A stretch of DNA of 64,000 nt from NCBI GenBank assembly GCA_014218235.1, contig CM024759.1:10742712-10806711 (forward strand), read 5' to 3'. The translations under genes were made by a program, and so were the position numbers. Positions 23,251 to 35,592 of this stretch are shown in pieces. The stretch's first letter is position 1. Each line of letters begins with the position of its first letter. The notes below the pieces were generated by a model. That model saw only the letters and a list, made by a program, of their open reading frames with translations, made no database searches and had not been told where the DNA came from. The stretch is from Colocasia esculenta. Its lineage: Eukaryota > Streptophyta > Magnoliopsida > Alismatales > Araceae.

Positions 23251-24635
23251 TGAAGAAATGCGGAATTCCCTAAATAGTAATCTAGAAGGGGGGTTGAATA
23301 GATTACAGACAATTTAAAAGCTTAACACCCTCTTTTTGCAATAGCACAGACAATTAAAGTGTTAGCAATGACCAGACTATGTGTGGATGTGTGTGAGTGA
23401 TTGATAGATGGATAAGCAAGTACTCAAACGTGTATAAATGTGTCGTGCCTACCAAACATCTAACGCAAATTCGTGCAAACCACGAGACACATAGATTTTA
23501 CGTGGTTCGGAGCACACAAATCGTGTATCCTACATCCACGGGCCACACACACACGCAGAATCACCTGCTTATGAGCTAGTTCACGAACTACAACTCACAC
23601 ATGTGTTTATCTGATGTGAAACCACGACAGATTAACACTCACACACGTGTATCAAGCACAAGGGCTGCCTAAAACACAACACACACACACGAGTATGGAA
23701 TAGAAAGAACAGGGAAGAGTTTAAGAGTTGAAGAACAAATCCAGTTGTAAACTCTTCTTGTGAACGTCTGACTGGGCTTCAAACTTCGTCTTGAAGATCA
23801 CAACTTGATGGAGATGCTTGAATCCACGACGTTCAAGCTTCACCTTCCGCTGGAGAGACTTCTCTTCTTGGTTCTGGGTGGTAGGTTGAAGCAGAGCAGC
23901 AGAAGAAAGCTTCTTGTGAGAACTCTTTAGGGTTTTTGCTTGGAGGCTGCTTGTGTACGAGATTTGTTGTAAAATGTTGCTTATATATGAGTGTTAACAT
24001 ATGGAGAGTCGTACTCCATAGAAACACTAAGTTTGGCAACTTGCAAAACTTCCCGTAATTTGTTTTCGGTTTATCTGTCGACAGGTCTTGCACCTGCTGT
24101 CGACAGGCGTAGGCAGTTTGTGAAGAACCAGAAGGCTGAAGGCTCTGACTGTGTGCATCTGTCGACAGGTGGTCTGCTGCTGTCGACAGGCGCAAGCCTT
24201 CCAGAGCTTTTGATCTTCAGACTGGTTGCATCTGTCGACAGGGTCACTCCTGCTGTCGATAGGCAATGCCTTGGCAGGACTGGTTGCTTTCTGACTGATT
24301 GTATCTGTCGACAGGTCCTTGCTTGCTGTCGACAGGTACCTTGTCTTTTGACTTTTTCTTGATCTTTCAAGCTTGTTTTTGGCACATGTCTTGCATGGTA
24401 TATCTCCTACAAAAGTAAACATAATTAGTGAGATATTATGAGCATAAAATCAAGCATTGTACCAAGTTGTTATGACAAGTTATTGTTTGAAGATCTCATG
24501 CATTTAAAACTCAATTCACATTGTTTATCACTTGTTTGCATTGTACATCATTGCACATCAATGTTCATCATCAAAAACATGTTGTATTGATTAATTAGAA
24601 TGTGAGCTCAATCTTCTCAACATTAGAACCCAACA
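23251..24635 (-). repeat. 3' LTR of Sirevirus A
   Basis: Starts TGAAGAAATGCGG and ends AACCCAACA. A TATATAAG box on the minus strand lies at 23980-23987. The palindrome array is at 24075-24335. Confidence 0.93.
24075..24335. promoter_or_regulatory. CTGTCGACAG palindrome array, 3' LTR of A
   Basis: Palindromes start at 24075, 24097, 24159, 24180, 24232, 24253 (one mismatch), 24305 and 24326. Spacing within pairs is 21-22 bp, and between pairs 84, 73 and 73 bp. Each pair is usually preceded by TGTGTGCAT or a variant of it. The nearest palindrome is 88 bp upstream of the TATATAAG box. Confidence 0.9.
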
Positions 24636-24933
24636 TTCTCCCCCTTTTTGATGATGACAAAATTAATCAATTAATGCATAATTGAGTTTTTCTCCCCCTT
24701 TTGACAACATTCAAAAGCACACCATAGACACAAGTAGAATGCACAGAGCAAAGATTTTCATTGATTTTCATGAGTGCATACACATGACATTGGGTGCTAA
24801 GGAAAGGAAATAAGAAGTAAAGGGAAAGTCATGGCATGATGACCATAGAAAAAGCAAAAGTACATTAAACATGACATGAATAAAATGAAACTTAGACTAC
24901 AGGACTAGACCCAATCCTAGACAACTAAGCTAT
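24636..24933 (-). promoter_or_regulatory. Polypurine tracts and 3' UTR of Sirevirus A
   Basis: On the minus strand CAAAAAGGGGGAGAA abuts the 3' LTR (24636-24650), and a second AAAAGGGGGAGAAA lies near 24690-24705. The rest is AT-rich noncoding sequence up to the third-ORF stop. Confidence 0.8.
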
Positions 24934-26151
24934 TTAAGCATCTTCATCAGCGGGCTGTGAAGGAGCCGGTTGATCAGCATGACGCTCAGGAGCAACGTGG
25001 TCCAGGCGTGAATCTAGAGCTGCAATGCTAGATTCCATAGTATCCAATCTTGCATTGAGGCTTTCAAAACCAGTGGTCATCTGAAGTTGCAACTGAGCTA
25101 GCAGTTGACGGATGGACGGCTTAGTAGCACCAACAGTGACATCTCCCGGAGCATCAAATGACTCAGTGTGGGAGTCATCTTCATCTTCAGCATCTTCCTC
25201 CGCTTTATCTTGATCTTCATTTACCTCTTCAACACCAACACCAATCTCTTCAGCTATAGCTGCTCCCTTGCCCTTGAGATCTCTTGAAACTATCCCATCA
25301 ACTAGCTTGTAGCCCATCCTCTAAGCTGCGGTGAGGTCATAGGAGCTACGGGAAGAAAGATCCGTCATCTCCTCTTGTGGGATGTGGATGCCAATAAAGA
25401 GGAATAGAGATGTGAGTTGGCATGCATAGGGCATTGATCTCTTTGAACTTCGAACACACTGGCGAAAGATAGAGATCATGAGGAGTGGAAGGTTGATGAG
25501 TTCAGTTTGGAGGAATTGGTGAAGCAGAGACTTGTGAAGGGAGGTCACAAGTTCACGGCTTCCATCCTTTGGAACAATTAGTGTGGTGAAGATGTGGTGG
25601 ATTAGGCGATGAAGTGGAGGGAAAGAGTTGGCATTTAAATGCTTACGACTGGTGGGGTCGTAGGGCTGCCGAACGACGAGAGTGTGGAACTCCTCGGGAG
25701 TTGGATGAAAGGTTTTGATGTCAACTCCTTTATTGGGGATTTGAAGGGCAGTGGATAAAAGGTTTGGAGTTAGAAAGAAGGGAGTGTCTTTGACTTTGGT
25801 GATGAGCTTGTCATCGTTGGACAATCGAAGGTTGGTATAGAAATCCGTCACAACGGTGGGAGAGTACCGCTTGTGATCGTAACAGAAGGGTGCCCAACCC
25901 TGGACATCAAAAAGAGGTAGAAGGCTAGGAAACATGTCCTCCAAAGAGATGAAGTTGACGTAGCGGGGCTGCGCGACTTTGGTGAAGATGCCATGGACGT
26001 TGAGGAGTTGGAGATTTGGCGGGATCACGAGCTCCGGCAAGCGATCCTCCCGATGCTTCGTGCGACGCTCAGTGGTCGCCCTGGAGCCCTGGCCTAGTTC
26101 GGGAGATCTTGCACGGCGAAGAGATGCCATCTTCTTCGCCGTTGGAGCCAT
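24934..26151 (-). pseudogene. Sirevirus A third ORF (envelope position), broken by one stop
   Basis: The frame opens with MAPTAKKMASLRRARSPELG and runs 276 codons to a TAG at 25321. It then continues in the same frame for about 127 more codons. In B the matching codon is Gln, so one C-to-T change explains the break. The conserved core (YVNFISLEDMFPSLLPLFDV, YSPTVVTDFYTNL, LLSTALQIPNKGVD) resembles the plant retrotransposon protein family annotated as putative plant transposon protein (PF20167-like). An acidic linker and a heptad-like helix (LLAQLQLQMTTGFESLNARL) follow. No signal peptide or clear membrane anchor is visible. Confidence 0.75.
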
Positions 26152-28196
26152 GAGATGATGATCCTCGTGTAGAAGGGAGAGGGTGGAGGAAGAAGAGACA
26201 CGGGACAGAGAGAATCCACAAGGGAGGCAGGATCTCTACCTTGCGCCCTGGAAAGGGAGGTTTTTTGGGTGGAAGGAGGAAAAGGGTTTTTGGAAGGAGG
26301 TGGAAGGGGGAAAGGGGTGTGGGATCCTTTTTAAAGAGTTTAGAAAGGATTTGAAAGGTTGGTCCCACAAAAACCCGGTTTAAACTCTTGCCCTTTGGGC
26401 TTCCCGTTTGGGTCTGGCCGTCTGCTGTCGACAGGGCCCTTGGTGCCTGTCGACAGGCACATTCAGAAAATGACCAATTTTGTGATTTTTGGTGATTTTT
26501 TGAACTGAAGCTCTGAGCAATGTCTTCCAGGTGTTAGATGAAGGTGTATAATAGGTGAATCATGTATGTTAACCTACCATATACAAGGATATAATAAACC
26601 ATATCATTTTCCTCAATGGTTTTAACATAATACCCAAGGAATTTAAGGTTAAAGCATTAAGAAAACACTCACGTAAATAAAGAACAATGCACACTCACCC
26701 TTCGTTGTATAAACGCAATGTAAGACAACACAATCCCCATTTTGTTGATAGGAAAATGATGCATGAAATGATATCTATATGTGAAGACAATCACAAGACC
26801 AATGACTTTGGAAATTATGACTCAGTGGAGGCTTCACACTATTTCTTTTGTTTTTTTTTTGTTTAATTTAGAAAAACAATGGGAAGAAATGGTACTTAAG
26901 AAGACGTCACACCTTTTGACGTGAGGATAAACATTACAAGTGCCCATACCCCCAGTTACTCAGTGGAAGTTTCTATCATACCGTTGTACAGAGATGATGA
27001 GTTAGCCTTTTGACGCGAGGGCAGACATTTGTGATGCCCATCACCCCGGTTACTCAGCATAACCCAACATTGCTCTATATTCATCCCAATGTAAAGTTGA
27101 TTTTCATTATTTATATAATTTTTTTTGTTTTCCTTATAAAAGATTTTTCAGAAATAGGTAGCTTTTCTCCAAGTATTGTTGTAAAAGCCAATATCAAGTA
27201 GGTGATATGATTACCTATCAAGATTAGACATGCACTTTCATGACCAAAAGGCTTATCAAGTAAATTGAGACTATGTTTGCCCACAAAGAATTAATTTAGA
27301 GGAGTGAGGTGGATATCCTTTAGAGTTATGAAATGTTTCCAAAATGATAGAACCTAAATCCAAACATGAATAGTATGTGAAAATCATAGTGGTATAAAGA
27401 ATAGCTTAAATATCATTTGTATATAGTGTGGTCAAACATGCATTAACACCTTATAGACACCTTATATGATAATCATGAAGTTGCTCACTGAATGGGTGAA
27501 GAAATAAGCATGAAGTTCCAAAATTCAGTGTGTCTGTCGACAGGAAGAAAGGGCCTGTCGACAGGAGCACACAGACAGAAGTTGGAGATTTCGGGGAGGC
27601 AAAAACTGTGTGCATCTGTCGACAGCAGGTAGAGGGCCTGTCGACAGATGTACACAGACAGAAGATTGAGAGTTCTGTCTGGGCTGAGCTGTCGACAGGG
27701 CCCATGTAGCCTGTCGACAGGGACATGTTCAAAGCAGTTTTAAGGGTAGAATGAAGGTCTGAAATGATTAATGGTTGTGAGGGAGTTGAGATGGACAAAA
27801 GTTGAATGATTTCCTTCACATTTGCTTTCATCTAACCCTTACTTGCTCCCCCATAATGTGTGCCATTTGATACAAAAGGACTCAAGTTCATGAAGACAAA
27901 TATGCACACAAAGACCAAGCAATTAAGAACACCAAGCATGTAGAAAGACAAACCAACAAGTGTTTTCAACATTTTTAAAGAGAGTTTTGAATAGACAAAA
28001 TTGTAAAGAAACGAATTCCAAATGTAGAGTACATGTCCCTTTTATGTCACATGACTATGGATACTTGGCGGAGAATATTTCTCACGCATAATGAGAGTTT
28101 CCAAACAAGCATGACTTGTTCTTCCACACATCACCATTTGATATACCTCACAGTTAGTGCACACAAGGGACATATGCTTAACATTTGTGTTAAGTT
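26152..28196 (-). other. Spacer between pol and third ORF in Sirevirus A
   Basis: About 2 kb without coding. It carries four CTGTCGACAG pairs (26425/26447, 27534/27555, 27616/27638, 27689/27711) and a 52-bp direct repeat, period 94, at 26912-26963 and 27006-27058 (units start CCTTTTGACG and end GGTTACTCAG or AGTTACTCAG). The direct repeat is conserved in B, so the spacer is probably functional. Confidence 0.75.
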
Positions 28197-31100
28197 TCAT
28201 TGCAATTTGCACAACCCCAACTCTCTTCGCAATGTGGTGAATCTATCTTCAGCTAGAGGTTTGGTAAAGATATCAGCCAGCTATTTCTCTGTGGGTATGA
28301 AACTGATTTCCAATGATCTATTGGCTACCTCATCTCTCAAGAAATGATGACGAATTTCTATGTGTTTCGTCCTGAAATGTTGAATGGGATTCTTTGATAG
28401 ATTGATTGCACTAGTGTTGTCACATAGGATAGGTGTGCATCCAATATCGATGTTATAGTCACACAACTGACTTTTTATCCACAACACTTGTGTTGCACAA
28501 CTCCCTGCAGCAACATATTCTGCCTCTGCAGTAGAGAGTGCAACCGAGTGTTGCTTCTTGGATGCCCACGAAACCATGCAACCACCAAGCATTTGGCAAT
28601 AGCCACTAGTGCTTTTCCTGTCAATTTTACAACCAGCGTAGTCTGCATCAGAATAAGAAATCAATTCAAAACTACTACCAGCTGGATACCAAAGACCCAA
28701 GGCATGCGTACCTGAGAGATATCTGAAGATTCTCTTGACTGCAATTAAATGGCTTTCCTTTGGACTAGATTGGTATCTAGCACAAAGGCAAACACTGAAT
28801 TGTATGTCCGGTCTACTTGCAGTAAGATAAAGGAGTGAGCCAATCATACCTCGAAATTGTTTGGCATCTACCGGTTTACCTTTCTCATCACATTCTAGCT
28901 TAATGCTTGTGCTCATTGGTGTTGAAGCGGGCTTGGCTTGTTCGAACTGAAACCTTTTGAGCAGTTCTTTTACATATTTCTCTTGGTTTATAAAGAATCC
29001 ATCTTCAAGCTGCTTGACCTGCAAACCAAGAAAAAAATGAAGCTCCCCCATTAAGCTCATCTCAAATTCACTGTGCATGTGTTGTGAAAATTCTTCACAC
29101 AGTGTGGGATTAGTGGAACCAAAGATAATATCGTCCACATAAACTTGAACAACAATTATGTGATTGCGAACTTTCTTTGTAAAGAGAGTTTGGTCCACCT
29201 TACCTCTTGAGTAGTTTTTGCTTACCAGATAGGTACTCAGCCTGTCGTACCAAGCTCGGGGTGCCTGTTTCAAACCATAGAGAGCTTTGTGCAATTTAAA
29301 TACATGGTTTGGTTTATCATGGTCCTCAAAGCCAGGTGGTTGAGAGACATAGACTTCCTCTTTTATGTAGCCATTCAAGAAAGCAGTTTTGACATCCATT
29401 TGAAATAATTTGAACTTGTTTGAACATGCATATGCTAACAAGATCCTAACTGCTTCTAGTCTAGCTACTGGTGCAAAGGATTCATCAAAGTCTATACCAA
29501 ATTCCTGATTGTATCCTTTTGCAACTAGTATAGCCTTGTTTCCAACCACCTTACCCTCTTCATTTAGTTTATTCCTAAAGACCCATCTCGTCCCTATGAC
29601 AAAAATTTCAGGGGTTCTAGGAACTAAAGTCCAGACATTATTTCTTTGAAACTGCCCAAGCTCCTCATGCATGGCATCAATCCAAGAGTTTTCTTTTAGT
29701 GCTTCTTCAACAGTTTTGGGTTCCACTTGAGATACAAAGGCTAAATGATCCTGTTCAACTATTTGATTTACCTGAGACCTAGTTTGAACTGAATCATTTA
29801 TGTTACCTATGACATTCTCAAGTGGATGAGCTTTAGAGTACCTCACATTAGTGATTGTTGAAGGCCTGGGTTGATCTTGCAATTGAGGAGGATGTTCTGG
29901 AGGAGGGGTGGCTGGAGGACTTTCATCTTGAGGTTGTTCTTCTTGTTGTGGATCTTCAGCAGGAACTTCATCATGATTTCTGATCAAACAACCGTCATCT
30001 TCATCATCGTACCTGCGAAGAAATCCACTCTTTCCTTTTGAAACTTCTTGAGTTTTTCCTTTTTCTTTTCTTTGAAGTTCCTCAAGTGTTGTCCCTTCCA
30101 TGTCATCAAACCTGTAGGAATTTACAATGTTAGGCTTGATTTGAGATTCATCAAAAATGACATGTGGAGTTTCTTCCACAGTTCTAGTTTTCAGATTGAA
30201 CACCCTATATGCTCTAGAATGTTCAGAGTATCCAAGAAAAATACCTTGATCGCTTTTGGCTTCAAACTTGTCCAAGTCATTTTTATCATTGTTATGTATA
30301 AACACCTTTGAACCAAAAACTTTAAAGTACCCAATGGTGGGTTTCTTACCTTTCAGAAGTTCGTAAGGAGTTTTCTTGAATACTGGTCTTACCATGGCTC
30401 GGTTAAGGATGTAGCAAGATGTGTTTACCGCTTCTGCCCAAAAGGTTCGTGCTAATTGATTCTCGACCAGAAGCGTACGAGCCATCTCCACCAAGGTTCT
30501 ATTCTTCCTCTCCACAACTCCATTTTGCTCGGGAGTTCTCGGGGAGGAAAATAGGTGGTCTATACCTTGGTTCCTGCAAAATTCGGAGAAGGAATTATTG
30601 TCAAATTCTCCCCCGTGATCAGTGCGGATGGAGCAGATTTTATTGACATTCCCATGCTCAATTTTGTTGAAAAATTCTTCAAAAACACTTAATGCTTCAT
30701 TCTTGTGAGCCAGGAATTTTACCCAAGTGAACCTAGAGAAGTCATCCACAATGACAAAACCATAACGCTTGCCATTGAGACTGAGTGTTCTCGTAGGTCC
30801 AAATAGGTCCATGTGCAAGAGTTCATAAGCTTTGGAAGTACTTACCGGTGCCTTTGATTTGAAGGATTTCTGGGTTTGTTTTCCCTGTGCACATGCATCA
30901 CAAAAGTTTTCATTCTTGTTAAAGGAGATTTCAGGAAGACCACTTACCAACTTAAGCCTCATGATCTTGTGCAATACATTGTAACTAGCATGACCGAGCC
31001 TACGATGCCACAATGTAAGCTCGTCCTGTTTGTTTGCTACAAGACACAAATTGTTATTTTCTGGATCATCTAAGTCAACCATGTAGATGTTATTCATTCT

Positions 31101-31439
31101 TTTTCCAGAAAATTTTAGGCTTCCTGTTTCCTTATCAAGAATTTGACATGAATTGGATTCAAAGACAATTTTATGACCTTTATCACACAATTGACTTATG
31201 CTAAGCAAATTGTGATGAAGGCCATCAACTAGTAGCACATTGTCTATAGAGTTAGAGGCAAACTTACCAACTTTACCTGAGCCGATGATCTGGCCTTTGT
31301 TGTTACCTCCAAAGATCACTTGACCTCCGTCTTTTTCCACGAGCAAACTGAATTTAGCTTTGTCGCCCGTCATATGCCTCGAGCAGCCACTGTCCAGGTA
31401 CCATTTGTTTTGATTGTGGGCTGCTAGGCATTCCTGCAC
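28197..31439 (-). pseudogene. Sirevirus A pol (PR-INT-RT-RH) with one nonsense codon
   Basis: An open frame of 1052 codons ends at TAG 28281-28283, where B has Gln. Without it the frame would end at 28197. Domains in order: protease WYLDSGCSRHMTG; integrase zinc region HRRLGH...CDACAQGK; integrase core with MDLFGP, RTDHGGEF and VVERKN (D,D-35,E); reverse transcriptase with MDVKTAFLNG and YVDD; RNase H with SYSDADYAG and STAEAEYVAA. All catalytic residues seen are kept, including the RNase H Asp lost in B. The stop falls about 28 codons before the end, so most of the polyprotein could still be made. The upstream boundary overlaps the gag end in a +1 frame. Confidence 0.9.
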
Positions 31440-31446
31440 ATGTGGA

Positions 31447-33434
31447 TCAGACGAGAGGTTTTGGTACCCAAATTACTTTGGGTCCCATTGTATCATTCAT
31501 GCCAAATAACAAATGCTTAGGAATCCAAACTTGTTTGATTTTCATTTGATTTGGGCTATTCCAGCATTGTTTTTCAGTGTGCCCAACCTTTTTACATATG
31601 TTGCATGATGGTGGTTTTTGAACAACATTGAGCTTTACCTTTGTGGGAGCATGCATTGGCATTTTTCCTTTTTGTTGCCTTGTAAATTTAGCTTTAGGAG
31701 TTTGCTGTTTGTCCTGTCTTGAGCTTGTTGCAAATTTCTTAGATTGGCCAGGAACAAACTTGACCAGTTTAGATTCTTGTTTCTTTCCCTTGGAAGGATT
31801 TTTCCTGTTCTTTGAAGGGGTTCGTTTGCTTGAACTTGGGCTGGTATCAATGAAGTTTGTTAACAGATTTTTGCCAATTTTCTTTGGCTTTGTTTTTTGA
31901 AACCCGATCCCATGTCTAGCAACATAAAAATTTGAACCTAAAATAGCATCCATATTTTGCTTACTTTTGACAAAACTAGATAAATCTTTTGACTTACCTT
32001 TTAAGTCATTTTCAGCTTTTTCCAATTTCTCCTTTAGCTTTTCATGCTCACTATTAAGGCTTTCAAGAGAGTTCATTAAATCATCTCTTTCCTTTTGAAC
32101 TTCTTGAAATTGAAGTTTCATGCTGTCCAATTCATCACTGTGTGTTTGTTCATCAAGTTTCATCATTTCAATTACCTTATTCAAGGATTCAATTTCATCA
32201 TGGTTGTTTGACTCATGAACAGGGAATTGAATTTTTTCTTGAGTGCTTTATTTTCAGACTTGAATTCACAGTATTTTTCAAATAGAACAGTGTAAGCTTC
32301 TTCCCATTGAATAATAGAGTATGTTTCAAAGGAAGAATTTACCTCATTCGAGTCATCACTTCTCGCCATGAGACAGTGGACTTCATCATCTCTGGAGGTA
32401 GCTTGGCTGTTCTGATCGTCATCCTCATCACTCCAAGTGGCCACCATTGCCTTGGCCTTCTTGAAGGTGAATTTGTCCTTCTTAAGCTTCTTTTTGAGCT
32501 CGGGGCATTCTCCTCTCATATGCCCTTGCTTCTTGCACTCATAGCAAACAATTTCAGACTTTTTGTTAGAATCAAACTTGTTAGAAAAGTCTTTCTTTTG
32601 GAAAGGTTTAGAGTTACCTGTACCTCTCCTCTTGAACTTCAGAAATTTCTTGAATTGTCTAGTGAGCATAGCCATTTCATCATTGTCACTCTCACTAGAC
32701 GATTCACTGACTTCACTTTCCTGAATTAATTCCTTTTTGGAAACTGAAGAAGTCCTCCTGGAAGCCTTCAAGGCAAGTGGCTTCCTAGGATTTTCTTCAG
32801 TTTCTTTTCTTTTAACATTCAACTCATAAGTCATCAAGGAGCCAATTAATTCATCCACTTTCATTTTTGAGAGGTCTTTGGAATCTTCAATGACAGTGGC
32901 TTTGGTGTTCCAAGAGGATGGAAGAGACCGAAGTATCTTCCTCACCAAGTCACTCTCCGAGTATTCCTTTTTGAGACCTTTCAATCCATTTATGATTATC
33001 ATGAATCTAGCAAACATGTCTGAAATGGTTTCATCATTATTCATTTTGAACATTTCATATTCTGAAACCAGCATGCTTACCTTTGATTCTCTTACCTCGG
33101 ACGTACCTTCATAGATGAGCTCAAGCTTGTCCCACATCTCCTTAGCTGAGGTGCATGTGGAGACTCTTGAGTATTCCTTCGGATGGACCGCACACTGCAT
33201 CATATTGAGGGTGCTCCAGTTGAGTGTCCCCTTGGCGATCTGGTCCTTGGTCCAGGTATCTTCGTCCTGAGGCAATTCATATGCACCTTTTCTGACTATT
33301 TTCCAAAGTTCGAAATTTTGTGCTCGTAGAAACACCTGCATTCGATTTTTCCAATATGGATAGTCAGTGCCATCAAAGAAGGGTGGCCTGGTCACTGAGT
33401 GTCCCTTGGCCATATACCCCTTGTTAGATTCCAT
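31447..33434 (-). pseudogene. Sirevirus A gag with a single frameshift
   Basis: It starts at ATG 33434 (MESNKGYMAKGHSVTRPPFF). The first frame stops at 32181; a second frame (32184-31447) supplies the rest. Comparison with B points to one missing A near 32220. Domains are a UBN2-type gag core (residues about 20-205), a Ser/Glu-rich linker, a first knuckle CYECKKQGHMRGEC, a coiled coil, and a second knuckle CNICKKVGHTEKQC near 31580. It ends in GPKVIWVPKPLV, a motif kept in B and C. Confidence 0.9.
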
Positions 33435-33497
33435 TTGACCGTGAATCTCCTGATCGTAAGATCAACTAGATAAAGCAGTAAATCAGAGAAACCTGGC

Positions 33498-33509
33498 GCT
33501 CTGATACCA
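33498..33509 (-). promoter_or_regulatory. Primer binding site of Sirevirus A
   Basis: On the minus strand TGGTATCAGAGC follows the LTR end by two bases. tRNA-iMet type. Confidence 0.93.
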
Positions 33510-33511
33510 AT

Positions 33512-34895
33512 TGAAGAAATGTGGAATTCCCTAAATGGTAATCTAGAACAGAGGTTGAATAGATTACAGACAATTTAAAAGCTTAACACCCTCTTTTTGC
33601 AATAGCACAGACAATTAAAGTGTTAGCAATGACCAGACTATGTGTGGATGTGTGTGAGTGATTGATAGATGGATAAGCAAGTACTCAAACGTGTATAAAT
33701 GTGTCGTGCCTACCAAACATCTAACGCAAATTCATGCAAACCACGAGACACGTAGATTTTACGTGGTTCGGAGTACACAACTCGTGTACCCTACATCCAC
33801 GGGCCACACACACACGCAGAATCACCTGCTTATGAGCTAGTTCACGAACTACAACTCACACACGTGTTTATCTGATGTGAACCCACGATCAGATTAACAC
33901 TCACACACGTGTATCAAGCACAAGGGCTGCCTGAAACACAACACACACACACGAGTATGGAATAGAAAGAACAGGGAAGAGTTTAAGAGTTGAAGAACAA
34001 ATCCAGTTGTAAACTCTTCTTGTGAACGTCTGACTGGGCTTCAAGCTTCGTCTTGAGATCACAACTTGATGGAGATGCTTGAATCCACGACGTTCAAGCT
34101 TCACCTTCCGCTGGAGAGACTTCTCTTCTTGGTTCTGGGCGGTAGGTTGAAGCAGAGCAGCAGAACAAAGCTTCTTGTGAGAACTCTTTAGGGTTTTTGC
34201 TTGGAGGCTGCTTGTGTACGAGATTTGTTGTAAAAGGTTGCTTATATATGAGTGTTAACATATGGAGAGTCGTACTCCATAGAAACACTAAGTTTGGCAA
34301 CTTGCAAAACTTCCCGTAATTTATTTTCAGTTTATCTATCGACAGGTCTTGCACCTGCTGTCGACAGGTGTAGGCAGTTTGTGAAGAACCAAAAGGCTGA
34401 AGGCTCTGACTGTGTGCATCTGTCGATAGGTGGCCTGCTGCAGTCGACAGGCGCAGGCCTTCCAGAGCTTTTGATCTTCGGACTGGTTGCATCTGTCGAC
34501 AGGGTCACTCCTGCTGTCGACAGCAATGCCTTGGCAGAACTGGTTGCTTTCTGACTGATTGTATCTGTCGACAGGTCCTTGCTTGCTGTTGACAGGTACC
34601 TTGTCTTTTGACTTTTTCTTGATCTTTCAAGCTTGTTTTTGGCACATGTCTGGCATGGTATATCTCCTACAAAAGTAAACATAATTAGTGAGATATTATG
34701 AGCATAAAATCAAGCATTGTGCCAAGTTGTTATGACAAGTTATTGTTTGAAGATCTCATGCATTTAAAACTCAATTCACATTGTTTATCACTTGTTTGCA
34801 TTGTACATCATTGCACATCAATGTTCATCATAAAAAACATGCTGTATTGATTAATTAGAATGTGAGCTCAATCTTCTCAACATGAGAACCCAACA
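33512..34895 (-). repeat. 5' LTR of Sirevirus A
   Basis: A 1384-bp near-copy of 23251-24635. The TATATAAG box is at 34241-34248 on the minus strand. Confidence 0.93.
34336..34595. promoter_or_regulatory. CTGTCGACAG palindrome array, 5' LTR of A
   Basis: Palindromes or near-palindromes start at 34336, 34358, 34420, 34441, 34493, 34514, 34565 and 34586. Four are exact; the others differ mainly by C/T or G/A changes at the central CpG, as expected from decay of methylated cytosine. The first is 88 bp upstream of the TATATAAG box. Confidence 0.88.
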
Positions 34896-35269
34896 TGGTG
34901 CTGTCGACAGGCACTCCTGTCTTGAGGTATGGCTTTCTGGCCTGTATGTATCTGTCGACAGGGGCCTTTCTAGCTATCGACAGGTACCTGTTTTTCTTGC
35001 TTTTCTTGACCTTTTGAACCTTGTTTTGGTACATGTCTTGCATAGTATCTCACCTACATAAAAGAACTTAGTTAGGGAGATATAATGACATATAAATGAT
35101 CAATTAACTTGTTTGTTTCATTTGCATTCCAAGAGTCATTATCATCAAGTTTCATTACTTAACATTCATCAATTTTGTCCATGAAATGTTCATGCTCATC
35201 ATAAAAAATAAAGATGTGTTTTTCTGGCTTAGCATTCTCATTAAGCATTCAACATATGAGAACTCAACA

Positions 35270-35592
35270 TTCTCCCCCTTTTTGATGATGACAAAAATTT
35301 CAAATTGAGCCACAATTTTTCAACAGTTTGAAATTCATTTCACAATTGGTTTCTCCATGTATTACATGTATTACTCAATTGATTTCTCCCACTTTGGACA
35401 ACATCCAAAAAGGCATTCCATTGCATAAATCAATGTTGCAGGAAGAGAAATTGTGCTTTCATTAAAGGGTAGGCATTACACAATAGCACATTGGACAACA
35501 TGACAAAATGCAAATCAAGTAAACAACATGACTCTGAAAGCAAAGTACAACAGCAAGACTTGGACCAAAAACATCTAAGACACCTAGACCCT
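35270..35592 (-). promoter_or_regulatory. Polypurine tract and 3' UTR of Sirevirus B
   Basis: On the minus strand CAAAAAGGGGGAGAA (35270-35284) abuts the 3' LTR. A weaker GGGAGAAATC copy lies near 35380-35390. The rest is AT-rich noncoding sequence up to the third-ORF stop. Confidence 0.85.

Larger units (their letters stand above)
23251..34895 (-). mobile_element. Sirevirus A: decayed copia element nested in the LTR of B
   Basis: LTRs at 23251-24635 and 33512-34895 are about 1385 bp each and begin TGAAGAAATG and end CCCAACA. Perfect duplications TGGTG are at 23246-23250 and 34896-34900. Gene order matches B: gag, pol, spacer, third ORF, all on the minus strand. It has one frameshift in gag, one stop in pol and one stop in the third ORF. 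A and B are different but closely related families, with diverged LTRs and similar coding regions. Confidence 0.94.
22317..35269 (-). repeat. 3' LTR of Sirevirus B, split by Sirevirus A
   Basis: Two segments, 22317-23250 and 34901-35269, together equal the right LTR at 44222-45518. The break at TGGTG falls in the 12-bp spacer between two CTGTCGACAG palindromes. A TATATAAG box (minus strand) lies at 23051-23058. Confidence 0.92.

Noticed and set aside
24075..24335. CRISPR-like array (palindromic repeat with unique spacers)
   Set aside because: Repeats are only 10 bp, spacers are short and related between copies, and the array sits in an LTR of a eukaryotic retrotransposon.
23833..24422. ORFs rich in LSTG, VDR and CRQ words
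   Set aside because: Conceptual translation of the CTGTCGACAG arrays in three frames, not proteins.
24934..26151. Host gene captured by Sirevirus A
   Set aside because: The same ORF is at the same place and strand in Sirevirus B, and Sireviruses commonly carry an ORF there; no introns or host domain seen.
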